Shown here piece by piece: positions 54,068 to 63,657 of a stretch of DNA of 64,000 nt (position 1 is its first letter; each line of letters begins with the position of its first letter). The notes under the pieces were generated by a model. The model did not search any database. It saw nothing but the letters and a program-made list of their open reading frames with translations, and had not been told where the DNA came from. This DNA comes from Clostridium sp. CX1 (lineage in GTDB: Bacteria > Bacillota > Clostridia > Clostridiales > Clostridiaceae). The stretch is from contig NZ_JAODOO010000014.1 of assembly GCF_025398335.1 (NCBI RefSeq), positions 1-64,000 on the forward strand, written 5' to 3'. Both the position numbers and the translations under genes were made by a program.

Positions 54068-54754
54068 CTAATATCGCCTCCTTTTGATCTCTTCGAGTTT
54101 TTTTAACAGTTCATTCTCCAGTTCTATCTTTCGATTTTCTGCACGAAGCATTCGGTTTTCCAATTGCAACTTTTCTAAATCAGACATATCAGCTTCTGAT
54201 TTTGCTTTACCTCTACGATCCTGTAATGCTCCAATTCCTTTTTCCTGATATTTTTTTATCCATGAATATACTTGCTGATATGATACTTCGTATTTTAGTG
54301 CTGTTTCAGCATAATTATTATGATGTTCAATACAGTATTCAACAATAGCTATTCGTTCTTCATAAGTAGTTTTTCTCCCTTTATTATTAACCATATTCAC
54401 AACTCCTTTAGGTTTTGAATCAGTGAGTTCCATATGGTTATTATACTGCTTAACCCATTGAAGTACAGTAGAAGCAGCATGAATTTTAAATCTTATAGAA
54501 ATATCTTTATATGAGCCTTCTCCGTTGAGATATGCTGCTACAACTCTCTTCTTAAATCCGGCAGAATAGTTGAGATTAGCACAGTTCATCTCAAATACCC
54601 CTTCTCCAAAGGCTTGATATTTATTTACCCACTTTCGAATAGATGATTCATCAACTTTATATTTGCGTCCAATTTTGATATATGATGTTCCACCGGTCAG
54701 GTATTCTTTGACAATCATTATTTTCTCTTCAGGTGTAAATTTATTCTTAGACAT
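54068..54754 (-). CDS. IS3-family transposase OrfA (three helix-turn-helix repeats)
   Basis: A 228-residue protein with three related HTH units: YKVDESSIRKWVNKYQAFG, then FKIHAASTVLQWVKQYN, then YEVSYQQVYSWIKKYQEKG, ending in a leucine-zipper-like coiled coil. This triple arrangement is typical of the IS150 group and provides DNA recognition and multimerisation. The run of seven A residues (minus strand) 30 nt before its stop is the frameshift site into orfB. Confidence 0.9.
   Translation of the reverse strand: MSKNKFTPEEKIMIVKEYLTGGTSYIKIGRKYKVDESSIRKWVNKYQAFGEGVFEMNCANLNYSAGFKKRVVAAYLNGEGSYKDISIRFKIHAASTVLQWVKQYNNHMELTDSKPKGVVNMVNNKGRKTTYEERIAIVEYCIEHHNNYAETALKYEVSYQQVYSWIKKYQEKGIGALQDRRGKAKSEADMSDLEKLQLENRMLRAENRKIELENELLKKLEEIKRRRY
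54098..54104 (-). promoter_or_regulatory. -1 ribosomal frameshift site of the IS3 element
   Basis: The minus strand reads TTAAAAAAACTCG: a seven-base A run where the 0 frame (orfA) and -1 frame (orfB) are both open. Downstream in the -1 frame, TRRDQKEAILGQ leads into orfB without a stop. Confidence 0.75.
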
Positions 54755-54813
54755 GAAAATACTCCTCCTATGATAACAGTTTTACTATTTCAACTGTCTA
54801 CCATAAGGGGAGC

Positions 54814-55191
54814 ATATCATTTCAGGGGCTTTTGTTGTTTTTGAGTGAAAATGTAAGGTTAAATTACAGCATATAGATATAGATATAGCTATTGAAATAA
54901 AATAAATACATACCCATAATAGGTTTATATTAAGAGGGGTGCATTTTTAGCTTGGAGTATGCACTTTTTAGCGATGTGAAGGGATTGAAAAATATGCTAT
55001 CTAGTACGCAAGAAAAATGAAATATAAGGTAGCTTAATCTTAGAAGTAGGATAATGTAAGAAACAAGGTTATTATTGTAAGATTTAACATTAGCTTCACT
55101 TTGCAGAGATGTTGTTTTTATACTATTAAGAAGTATCATGTTTAAAAATTAATATTACTACAGATAATAATGCATAGATAGGAGGATATCT
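54814..55191. other. Intergenic region, ~380 bp
   Basis: No gene on either strand that I can support. A short direct repeat (TGCATTTTTAGC / TGCACTTTTTAGC) lies at 54940-54975. Confidence 0.35.
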
Positions 55192-56331
55192 ATGCATTAT
55201 TATTTAACACGCGGTGATGAGAAAAATATAAAGAGTTCAATATTAACGCCAATAAACAAACATATAGGATTGGAAGATATTAATGAAGAAATTTATGGAT
55301 GGGCCATATCAAGAGGTGCCGGTAAAAACAAACAAAAGAATGAAAGATATTCAAAAGAGATGAGAGATGGGGATAAAATAATAATATGGCCTAAAGGGGA
55401 GAGTAAAAGGATATATTCAGGAACAATAGTAGATACAATAATTGGAATAGATATACCGAAAAAAATTTGGGGAGAAAGAACAGATTCGAAGTATGATTGT
55501 GCTATTTTTATTAAGGGAGTTAAAGAAACGACTATTGATAAAAAAGATTTGATAGAAAGATTAGGTTATAAAGGTGCGCCACAGGGAATTGGAGAGTTGA
55601 AGGGCCAGAAGGTAGAAGCAATAAAGGATGTATTAAAGTATACAATAGAAGATAGATTAAAGGAAAATGATATAGATGAAGGAAAAAGTGCATTAATAGA
55701 AAAAAATTTAGTGGGTAAATATTGGAACGATGATAAAAATGAGGAGATAAAATGTAGTTGGAGCACTAATTTAAACAATCAAAGCAGTATGGACGATAAG
55801 AAAATAACAAAATCTAAAAAAAGTCATAGAATAAAGAATCAAAGTTCTAGAAGCGTAAAAATAATAGGACTTACAGGAGAAAAAAAAGCCAATGAATTTA
55901 TTTGCGATAATAAAGAAGAAGTACTAGCAAAGCTGGGGATTAGATATCAAGACATAAATGATGTAAAAGTTAATTGGTTTAATACTAATATTGAAATAGA
56001 AAATGTTGAAAAAGAATCTGATAAATCAGTAGGAAAGGGTTATGATATAGAAATACTAGTGGATGGTAAGATAGTTAAGTTTGAAGTAAAGAGTAGTTAT
56101 GAAGGAGATGTAAATGAAATAGTTTTAACAAGAAATGAACTTATCGAAATGAAGGCCAGCAATTTAAATAATAATGAGTTTTATTACATATTATTGGTCA
56201 GCAATTTGAAGGTTAATCCACGAATTACTATAGTTAAAAATTTTTCGAAAGAATTTTCAGAAGACTATTTATCGATATCCAGTAAGCATGTCGTATATAT
56301 CAATAAAATTAGCTCAAAATATATAGTTTAA
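55192..56331 (+). CDS. EVE/PUA-like and DUF3883 domain protein, likely restriction component
   Basis: A 379-residue protein. Residues ~1-135 resemble EVE/PUA-like modified-base-binding domains (WAISRGAGKNKQKNERYSKE, GDKIIIWPKGESKRIYSGTI). Residues ~225-379 match DUF3883, a PD-(D/E)xK-like domain: GKGYDIEILVDGKIVKFEVK with Asp and Glu-x-Lys, then EIVLTRNELIEMKASN. It starts after TAGGAGGATATCT. It lies 63 bp upstream of a D12 adenine methyltransferase, so together they look like a restriction-modification pair in which this is the nuclease or modification reader. Confidence 0.72.
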   Translation: MHYYLTRGDEKNIKSSILTPINKHIGLEDINEEIYGWAISRGAGKNKQKNERYSKEMRDGDKIIIWPKGESKRIYSGTIVDTIIGIDIPKKIWGERTDSKYDCAIFIKGVKETTIDKKDLIERLGYKGAPQGIGELKGQKVEAIKDVLKYTIEDRLKENDIDEGKSALIEKNLVGKYWNDDKNEEIKCSWSTNLNNQSSMDDKKITKSKKSHRIKNQSSRSVKIIGLTGEKKANEFICDNKEEVLAKLGIRYQDINDVKVNWFNTNIEIENVEKESDKSVGKGYDIEILVDGKIVKFEVKSSYEGDVNEIVLTRNELIEMKASNLNNNEFYYILLVSNLKVNPRITIVKNFSKEFSEDYLSISSKHVVYINKISSKYIV

Positions 56332-56394
56332 AAGTAATAACAAAATTAAACTCCTAATATGCTTTAATAATAGTAATTATTAGGAGTTTTAAAT

Positions 56395-57285
56395 TTGATA
56401 AGAAAAATAACTGATTCACCGATAAATTGGTATGGAGGCAAAGGTGGTAATACTCAAAGAAAACTTTTAAATAGGATATTAGATTTGATTGACAGTAGCA
56501 AAGCTAAAAGATTTGTTGATGTATTTGGAGGAAGTGGAATTGTAAGTATTAATACTAATATTGGAGAAAGAGTATTTAATGACAAAAACTTATATTTAAC
56601 ACATTTCTTTAGAGTTTTAAAAGATGAAAACTTAAGGAATGAGTTTCAGAAAAAAATAACTCTTACTTTATATAGTGAAATTGAATTTGATGAAGCAAAA
56701 AAGAGGTTTTTAGAACAAAAAGCATTAAGAGAAGAATTAGAACAATCAAATATAGATGTAGATGAAATAGTGGATTTTTATATTGCTACTATGCAAAGTA
56801 GGGAGGCTACTGGAGCAATGGATGCTAAACAAACTTGGAAATGTAAGGGTAATAATAGAAGAGGAATGGCTATGGCAGTAAGTAGTTGGCTTAAAAATAT
56901 AGATGAGAATTTGCCAGATGTAGTAGAAAAGTTAAGGGAGATAGAAGTAACAAATCAAGATGTATTTGCCTGCTTAGAAAGATGGGATTATGAGGAAGTC
57001 ATCTTTTACTTAGATCCTCCATACGATATTAATACAAGAAAAGCAAAAAAAGCTTATGGAGATTTTGAATTGAGCAAAGAGGAACATGTAAAAATAGTTG
57101 AAAAGTTATTAGTAATTAAAGGACAAGTAATTGTAAGTGGTTATGATAGTGATATTTATAATAAACTAGTTAATTATGGGTGGAATAAAGAGGAAGTATA
57201 TTTGAAAACATCTACAACTGTTAAAGGTAATAACAATGGAAACCGTAAAGAAATAATTTGGTATAAAGTTAAAAATAGAATATAA
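56395..57285 (+). CDS. D12-class N6-adenine DNA methyltransferase (Dam-like)
   Basis: A 296-residue alpha-class adenine methyltransferase. NWYGGKGG near residues 10-17 is the SAM-binding KGG motif, FVDVFGGSGIVS is motif I, and YLDPPYDINTRKAKKAYG the catalytic DPPY motif. The start is TTG behind TAGGAG. The class includes Dam and DpnM, which act on GATC; specificity cannot be read directly. No stop or frameshift. It probably protects DNA from the neighbouring DUF3883 protein. Confidence 0.85.
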   Translation: MIRKITDSPINWYGGKGGNTQRKLLNRILDLIDSSKAKRFVDVFGGSGIVSINTNIGERVFNDKNLYLTHFFRVLKDENLRNEFQKKITLTLYSEIEFDEAKKRFLEQKALREELEQSNIDVDEIVDFYIATMQSREATGAMDAKQTWKCKGNNRRGMAMAVSSWLKNIDENLPDVVEKLREIEVTNQDVFACLERWDYEEVIFYLDPPYDINTRKAKKAYGDFELSKEEHVKIVEKLLVIKGQVIVSGYDSDIYNKLVNYGWNKEEVYLKTSTTVKGNNNGNRKEIIWYKVKNRI

Positions 57286-58229
57286 AAGTAAACTGTCAAC
57301 ATTGCTTGATATATTAGACCAGTAACTATAAATGTTTTATATACTATATTTAACGCATACTATAAGATGAAAATAACTAAGTAATCTGTATTTTTGTTTG
57401 CCAATATTTCAAATAAAAGGTTTTAAAGGATATTTTCCATATATAATTATTAATGCTTGGATTCAATTTATGTCAAAAGTAATAAAAATGCGGGTAGTAA
57501 TTCTGATGAATGATTTATTTAAAATAGCAATATGTTTCCTAGCACGAGCCACGTTGAGACAGTTGTTAAGCTAGTAAAGAAATAGGCTGATATCAAAGGC
57601 TTTGAAGGATTTTATGTAAATATTGAAGTGTGTTTTATGTTCCCTCAGACTTAGGTTTGAGGGAATTTTTGCGTTAGGGGGATGTACAATTACGCAGAAA
57701 CAAGGATATTTGCGTTAAAGTATAGGTTTTCCGTAATTATATATGTTGGTATATGAAAAGTTAAGGAAATACCGTGTAAGCACTTGATAAAGGGAAGAGC
57801 AAATATAACTATAAATTGCATATTGATAGAAAGAATTCATGTTCAAATAGTAGTAAGGTTAAAAAATAAATTCAGTTAATATAATGAAAATTAGGAATTT
57901 TTGTGCAAAGTTTTGTGTGTTAGCAAAATGCATAGTAAGGAAATAATGAAAGTGTTATAATTAATATGTATAATAAAGGGAATATATTTAATAAAGATTG
58001 CTAAGGTTACCTCCGTATTTTGTTACTAGAATAAATTCAACATAATTCTAAATATGCGAGAGTATGAGGTTACTGGTATTTGATATTTATAGAGATATCA
58101 ATCTTTATTCTGAGTGATTGGCTAAAAGTTAGGTTGGCATATAGTATTTCATTATAATTTAAAAGTGGCTTTGAATTACTATTTACTTTAAGATAAAAAT
58201 TTTACGTATGCTTGGAAAGTGGGATGTAA
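57286..58229. other. Gene-free region of ~940 bp
   Basis: No ORF of useful length with a ribosome binding site. A hairpin (TTCCCTCA ... TGAGGGAA then TTTTT) at 57640-57670 looks like a terminator of a lost or unseen transcript. The rest is AT-rich and may contain the promoter of the Sau3AI-like gene. I cannot exclude a small RNA. Confidence 0.4.
57640..57670 (+). terminator. Hairpin terminator in the gene-free region
   Basis: TTCCCTCA pairs with TGAGGGAA and is followed by TTTTT. Confidence 0.7.
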
Positions 58230-60596
58230 ATGAAGTTTATAGATTTATTTTCAGGAATCGGAGGTTTTAGAATTGGTTTTGAAAAAGAAGGATTTGAATG
58301 CGTATTTTCATCAGAAATAGATGAAGAATGCAGGAAGGTATATGAAGCTAACTATGGCCATATTCCTTCTGGAGATATAAGAAATATTAATGTAAATGAT
58401 ATTCTGGAATTTGATATCTTATTGGCTTCCTTTGCTTGTGAAACTGTAACACCAATTGATTTTTGGGGAATTAAAAATATAGATGATAGAGTGATGGAAA
58501 AATTATTTGATATTATAAGCTTGAAAAGTCCTAAAATAGTGATTATAGAAAATACAGGAGCGTTAGGTATCTTTGATAACAACAAAATGATTAAGTCGAT
58601 TTTAGAAAAGTTAAATGCAATAGACTATTATGTTGAATGGAAAGTTTTGAATGCAAGAGATTTTAAGTCTGCCGAAAATATAGAAAGATTATTCATAGTT
58701 GCTAAGAATAAGCACTATTATAAAGATACATTTAAATTAAATTTTCTGCAAGATATTCACTATAAAGCATGCTTAAGGGGATTTTTGGATAAAGGGTCAA
58801 ATTTTAAGTATATTGATACGAAAGAATATGTTTTATTTGATGAAGAAATAAAATATGAATCTGGAGAAATATGCAAAGGGATTATGAAAAAATATCAAAT
58901 TTGGGATAGCAAAGGGAAAATTTATTCTATTGATGGTATTTATCCATATATTTCATATAGGATGATAGATGGATATATATATATTCCGGAAGAGAATAGA
59001 GTAAGAGAATTAACCATTGATGAAATTTACAGAATTAAGGGATTTTCAGATAGCTTTAAAAAGAGTGAAAAACTTGGTGAAGCATATAATCAGATTATAC
59101 AAGTGACGTGTATTCCTATAGCACAAGCTATTGCACGGAAGCTAAAAATAGAAGATGGGATTGAGGGGATTAAAATGGATTGTAATTATGATAGGAAAAA
59201 TAAAAAATCAATAGAAGAATATGCACGAAGATTACTTAATAGCAGCTTAAATAAATTACATCTTGATACGGAAAATGGAAGGTTCAACAATGAAAAATCT
59301 AAAGGAAAATTTGGACAAACTATAGAAGAAGAGTACTTCGGATATAAAGTTAATAGTAGGCAAGAAGCTGACTTTGATGAAGTAGGAGTAGAGTTAAAAG
59401 TTTGTCCGCTTAGGACTATAAAACCAAAACCTACTTCCGATAGTTTAAGAGAAAAAATGGGATATTCAGCGAAGGAAAGAATAGTGCTTAGTATTATTGA
59501 CTATTTTAAATTAAATGATGAAACCTGGGACAAGAATTCATTAATGAAGAAGTGTAAAGAGCTTCTTTTGATGTTTTATATGCATGAAAAAGATGTTGCT
59601 AAAGAAGATTTAATATTTAGGATTATCAGTTTATGGACTCCATCAGAGCAAGATTTAAATATTATTAAAAATGATTGGAATACAATTTCTACGAAAGTTA
59701 AGAATGGTAAAGCGCATGAAATTTCCGAAGGGGATACAATGTATTTGGGTGCGTGCACTAAAGGAAGTACTGCAGAAAAAAGCATGAGGAATCAACCTAA
59801 TTCAAATCTTTTAGCACAACAGAGAGCTTTTTCATATAAGAGGTCATATGTAGATTATATAATAGAAGAATTACTGAGAAAAGAACTGTATAGACAATTT
59901 AAGCCAGCTAAGGTTTTAAGTAATAAAGATATGCTTTTTGATAAAAAAATTTATAATGTTTTTAATGTAATTTTAAATAAAAACCTTGAAGAAATTATAA
60001 ATATGTATTCAATTAAGAGAGAGAGAAAAGCTAAGAATTTTATAAGACTTGTAATAGATGATGTTTGTAAAGTAGTTTTTGGAGATAAGCTTGATAACTT
60101 TGAAGAATTTAAAAAAGCTAACATTGAAATTAAGACCATTTTATTAAAACCTAATGGTATGCCAAAAGAATCTATGTCTTTTGAGCAAATAAATTATTGT
60201 GAAATAGTAAATGAAGACTGGGAAACATCAACTATAAAAGATAAGTTTGAAAATAAGAAACATTTATGGATAATATTTAAGAGCAAAATTAATTTTGAAA
60301 AGCAATCAGAGTTAAATTTAGATAATATCGTACTTTGTAAAGTTATGTTTTGGAACATGCCTATATTAGATTTAAATAATAGCATGTACAAGGTATGGGT
60401 TGACACCACAAATAAAATTAAAAATGGTGATTATAATAACTTTATAAAAATTAGTGATGGGGAAATTGCACACATAAGACCTAAGGGACAAGACGTAAAT
60501 GACTTAGCACTTACACCACAAGGTACTATGGAAAGAAAAAAATGTTTTTGGTTGAATGCTAAGTATGTAAAAGAGCAAATTGAGAAAGAAATTTAG
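58230..60596 (+). CDS. Sau3AI-like restriction endonuclease fused to a degenerate C5-methyltransferase
   Basis: A 788-residue fusion. Residues 1-~320 are a DNA cytosine-C5 methyltransferase fold: intact motif I DLFSGIGGF, but motif IV has ACE (69-71) in place of PCQ, and motif VI ENT (107-109) in place of ENV. The QxRxR of motif VIII is also lost (ENIERLFIVA). It is unlikely to methylate. Residues ~320-788 match Sau3AI/MutH-type endonucleases: GQTIEEEYFGYKVNSRQEAD, then FDEVGVELKVCPLR, giving Asp381/Asp383 and Glu388-x-Lys390. The length fits the whole Sau3AI protein (two MutH-like domains). An intact m5C methyltransferase follows after 134 bp. Likely target GATC by family analogy. Confidence 0.82.
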   Translation: MKFIDLFSGIGGFRIGFEKEGFECVFSSEIDEECRKVYEANYGHIPSGDIRNINVNDILEFDILLASFACETVTPIDFWGIKNIDDRVMEKLFDIISLKSPKIVIIENTGALGIFDNNKMIKSILEKLNAIDYYVEWKVLNARDFKSAENIERLFIVAKNKHYYKDTFKLNFLQDIHYKACLRGFLDKGSNFKYIDTKEYVLFDEEIKYESGEICKGIMKKYQIWDSKGKIYSIDGIYPYISYRMIDGYIYIPEENRVRELTIDEIYRIKGFSDSFKKSEKLGEAYNQIIQVTCIPIAQAIARKLKIEDGIEGIKMDCNYDRKNKKSIEEYARRLLNSSLNKLHLDTENGRFNNEKSKGKFGQTIEEEYFGYKVNSRQEADFDEVGVELKVCPLRTIKPKPTSDSLREKMGYSAKERIVLSIIDYFKLNDETWDKNSLMKKCKELLLMFYMHEKDVAKEDLIFRIISLWTPSEQDLNIIKNDWNTISTKVKNGKAHEISEGDTMYLGACTKGSTAEKSMRNQPNSNLLAQQRAFSYKRSYVDYIIEELLRKELYRQFKPAKVLSNKDMLFDKKIYNVFNVILNKNLEEIINMYSIKRERKAKNFIRLVIDDVCKVVFGDKLDNFEEFKKANIEIKTILLKPNGMPKESMSFEQINYCEIVNEDWETSTIKDKFENKKHLWIIFKSKINFEKQSELNLDNIVLCKVMFWNMPILDLNNSMYKVWVDTTNKIKNGDYNNFIKISDGEIAHIRPKGQDVNDLALTPQGTMERKKCFWLNAKYVKEQIEKEI

Positions 60597-60682
60597 CCTG
60601 CTTTTTTATAATATAATAGTGAATTATGAATAAAAATTCTTTGAGAAATTTAATTTTTTTCAAATCGATCTTTCTTTTTTGG

Positions 60683-60710
60683 ATAACATATAGTATAATC
60701 TATACGTTAT
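60683..60710. promoter_or_regulatory. Inverted repeat around the -10 box of the methyltransferase gene
   Basis: ATAACATATAG - TATAAT - CTATACGTTAT: 11-bp arms (one mismatch) that flank a perfect -10 hexamer, 21 bp before the start codon. A protein bound to the repeat would block the promoter. A GATC site lies at 60667-60670. No separate control-protein gene is nearby. Confidence 0.55.
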
Positions 60711-60730
60711 GTATGAGGAGGTGAGATTAA

Positions 60731-61963
60731 ATGGAATATACAATTTGTGAATTATTTGCTGGGGTTGGTGGGTTTAGAGTTGGTTTTGAAAAGAGTTATC
60801 CACATTGGAGAACGGTTTGGGCAAACCAGTGGGAACCTAGTAAAAAAGTTCAATATGCGTTTGAATGTTACAAGCACCATTTTCAAGCCTCTGGTGGAAT
60901 AGATGACTTTAGCAATATAGATATTGCTAAAGTTCCGGCCAATCACATTCCAAATCACACAGTATTGGTTGGGGGATTCCCATGCCAAGATTATTCAGTA
61001 GCTAGTACTGGTGCTAAAGGAATACAAGGCAAAAAGGGTGTACTTTGGTGGGAGATTAAAAGGATTTTAGAAACTAAGAGACCGCCATTTGTGCTTTTAG
61101 AAAATGTTGATAGATTACTAAAATCACCTGCAGCACAGCGAGGACGTGATTTTGGAATCATAATAAACTGTCTTGGAAAATTAGGATACTCTGTTGAGTG
61201 GAGAGTTATAAATGCCGCAGAATATGGATTTCAGCAAAGAAGAAGACGTACATTCATTTTTGCAGTACATAATTCAACTAATTATTATGAAGAATTAGGA
61301 AGACAAGGTGTGTATGAAGAACTTCAATATTTAGGATTTTTCAGTTCTATATTTAATGTAGAAACTTTTCCACAAGAATCTATCAATAGTATAGATATAA
61401 AAGAAAAATATGATTTGGATACACTTAAGATTTCTAATAATTTCAAATTTGAATTTAAAAATTCTGGTATTTATAGAAATGGAGTAATATATACAATGGA
61501 AACTATTCCAAGAAATTTGTTAACAGAACATCAAATAACATTACAAGATATATTAGAAAAACATGTAGATAAAAAATACATTTTATCTGATGATGATTTA
61601 GAAAAATGGACTTATATGAAAGGGCCAAAAGCAATTGAAAGAACTTCTAAAGAAGGTCATAAATATATGTTCAGAGAAGGTGGGATAGCATTTCCGGATC
61701 CTATAGATAAACCAGCACGTACTATGTTGACAAGTGAGGCAAGCAAAAATAGAAGCACTCATGTTGTTTCTGACATTGCAACTGGAAAGTTAAGATTATT
61801 AACTCCGTTAGAATGTGAAAGAATAAATGGATTTCCAGATAATTGGACTGATACAGGAATGACAGAATCATTTAGGTATTTTTGCATGGGCAATGCATTA
61901 GTTGTAAATTTAATAGAGCATATGGGAAGAAAGTTGCAACAGATAGTAGAAGAGGAAGACTAA
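60731..61963 (+). CDS. DNA (cytosine-5-)-methyltransferase, active-site intact
   Basis: A 410-residue C5 methyltransferase. Motif I ELFAGVGGFRVGFE, motif IV GGFPCQDYSVAST (Cys85), motif VI LLENVDRLL, motif VIII QQRRRRTFIFA, and motif X GNALVVNLIEHMG are complete. The start follows GAGGAGGTGAGATTAA. Comparison with the gene upstream shows that the catalytic residues lost there are all kept here, so this enzyme is the likely protecting partner of the Sau3AI-like nuclease. Specificity (perhaps GATC) is inferred. Confidence 0.93.
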   Translation: MEYTICELFAGVGGFRVGFEKSYPHWRTVWANQWEPSKKVQYAFECYKHHFQASGGIDDFSNIDIAKVPANHIPNHTVLVGGFPCQDYSVASTGAKGIQGKKGVLWWEIKRILETKRPPFVLLENVDRLLKSPAAQRGRDFGIIINCLGKLGYSVEWRVINAAEYGFQQRRRRTFIFAVHNSTNYYEELGRQGVYEELQYLGFFSSIFNVETFPQESINSIDIKEKYDLDTLKISNNFKFEFKNSGIYRNGVIYTMETIPRNLLTEHQITLQDILEKHVDKKYILSDDDLEKWTYMKGPKAIERTSKEGHKYMFREGGIAFPDPIDKPARTMLTSEASKNRSTHVVSDIATGKLRLLTPLECERINGFPDNWTDTGMTESFRYFCMGNALVVNLIEHMGRKLQQIVEEED

Positions 61964-62138
61964 GAAAATAGTCTTTCTTTTTTCTATAATTAGAATTTAT
62001 TTAAAGAACTATATTTCAATAATACCCGATTATAATTTAAAATATTCAGAACTATATAGACAAGCATTATTTATATGTTATAAAATTCAAATAGGATTAT
62101 ATTGGTATAATTATATGAGTTTTATAAGGAGAAAAGTA

Positions 62139-63311
62139 ATGGCAGGATATATAATGAGTTTAAAAAAGCCTAAAAGCAAAAAAATATCTATAACGCAACC
62201 TTTAGAAGAGTGCATTAAGAAGGGGGTTTATTCTACTAAACTGAGTAAACCGGAAAATAATATATGGAAAATCCACCATGAAGCCACTATTGCTGATTAT
62301 GCTACTATGAAAGAGGGGGACAATATATATTTTTTTATTAATAGAAAGATATATGGCATTGGAAGATTAAAGAATATTGAAAATGACTGCAAATTTAGTA
62401 ATTATTTAGATTCATCTAAACCCATAAATAGTAGATATAAAGATATTAAAAATGAGTTATTAGTTGACTTTGGAGAGGAAAGTGTCGATAACAGATGAAT
62501 TTGTATATTTGAACCTAATCCTTATTTTTTTATTCAAGGTGTAGACATGGATGATGTACTAGCTTATAATCCATTAAAATTTAAGATGCTGAGGGCATTT
62601 TCTAAATTATCTTTTATAAAAATAGACGATGAAGAGAATAAAGCTCTCAGAGATATTATATTAATGCATAATGAAAATTGTTTGAACATGCCTAATTCTA
62701 ATGATATTTTTAGTTTTGACAATACTATTCATAATAAGATTATTAGTAAACTTAAGAAAAATAATTATAAATTAAATATGGTAGATATCCTTGATGCTTG
62801 TTCAAATTCTAATTTATTAGAGCATGAAATGGCTCTTGAATCAGGAACATTACACCAATTAGCAAATAATGATACTAATACTATAAATACATTTGGAGAA
62901 TGGGATTATATAAGCCATCAAGTAATCGCATCACCATTTAAACCATTAGAATATGTGGATAAAATGGACATATTTGGCTATAAATATATACCAGGATTTC
63001 CAGGTACTATTTCTAAGTACTTACTTGTGGAATTAAAAAAAGGAGTAGCTTTAGTAGAGGATATAGAACAAGTTATGAAATATGTTGATTGGATTAACCA
63101 AGAATATTCTTTTGGAAATTATTCTATGATAAATGCATTTTTAGTTGCTAAAAGCATAAACAAATCGGTGATTGAAACTAGAGATTCGTTAGCTAGAAGA
63201 AATTACCTTATAGGAAGAAGACCAGCTAAGTCAGCTGTGTGGAGTAATCTAAAATTGGTAGAGTATAATTTTGATATAGCAACTAATTCGATAAAGTATA
63301 CAATCATATAG
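62139..63311 (+). pseudogene. Putative restriction nuclease interrupted by an in-frame TGA
   Basis: ATG 62139 (behind AAGGAG) and the ORF at 62547 are in the same frame, and one TGA at 62496-62498 is all that separates them: ...ESVDNR-stop-ICIFEPNPYFFIQG... A TGG (Trp) changed to TGA would explain this. The whole product would have ~390 residues: an N-terminal PUA/EVE-like region (IHHEATIADYATMKEGDNIY) and a C-terminal PD-(D/E)xK-like end (YLLVELKKGVALVEDIEQVM, with Glu-x-Lys). The second part may be translated from ATG 62547, but no Shine-Dalgarno precedes it. A nuclease accessory to the methyltransferase is likely. Confidence 0.65.
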
Positions 63312-63657
63312 AAATTAAAAGCATATAAATATATAAGTAAAGACGAAAAAGTTTTGTTATGAGTTAAAGAAGATTAATCTTATGATAATTTAGATTAGTT
63401 TCGTAACTATGGAAAAATAGGTAAGAAGATTTATTTTACAGTAAAAGAATTTAATGTATAAATAATTATAATACAAAATCAATAACCACCGATTCTATTG
63501 CATCGGTGGTTTCTATCATATCTTCCCTAAAAAATTAGCCTGTGGGACATAAGTAACATTTAATTTATATCCTCTACTATTTAATATCTATGCCTTTATC
63601 ATTGCAAGTTCAGTATGTACACCAAGTACACTAGCTATATGATTAAATGAAAAAGAT
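63312..63657. other. Intergenic region with terminator
   Basis: No gene on the plus strand. A terminator hairpin lies at 63484-63513. The minus strand at ~63535-63640 reads NVTYVPQAN-like sequence with a stop; too short to call. Confidence 0.35.
63484..63513 (+). terminator. Terminator after the nuclease-like gene
   Basis: AACCACCGAT-tctattgc-ATCGGTGGTT, followed by a short T-rich tail. Confidence 0.8.

Larger units (their letters stand above)
53098..54813 (-). mobile_element. IS3-family insertion sequence, IS150-like group
   Basis: About 1.7 kb with two transposase frames on the minus strand. Left end GCTCCCTGTCAAGTGGACAGTT and right end (reverse strand) GCTCCCCTTATGGTAGACAGTT match at most positions and form ~22-bp terminal inverted repeats. 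Clear target duplications are not seen. The element looks complete and may be active. Confidence 0.85.

Noticed and set aside
63535-63640. Minus-strand coding fragment
   Set aside because: Fewer than 35 codons with a stop and no recognisable motif.
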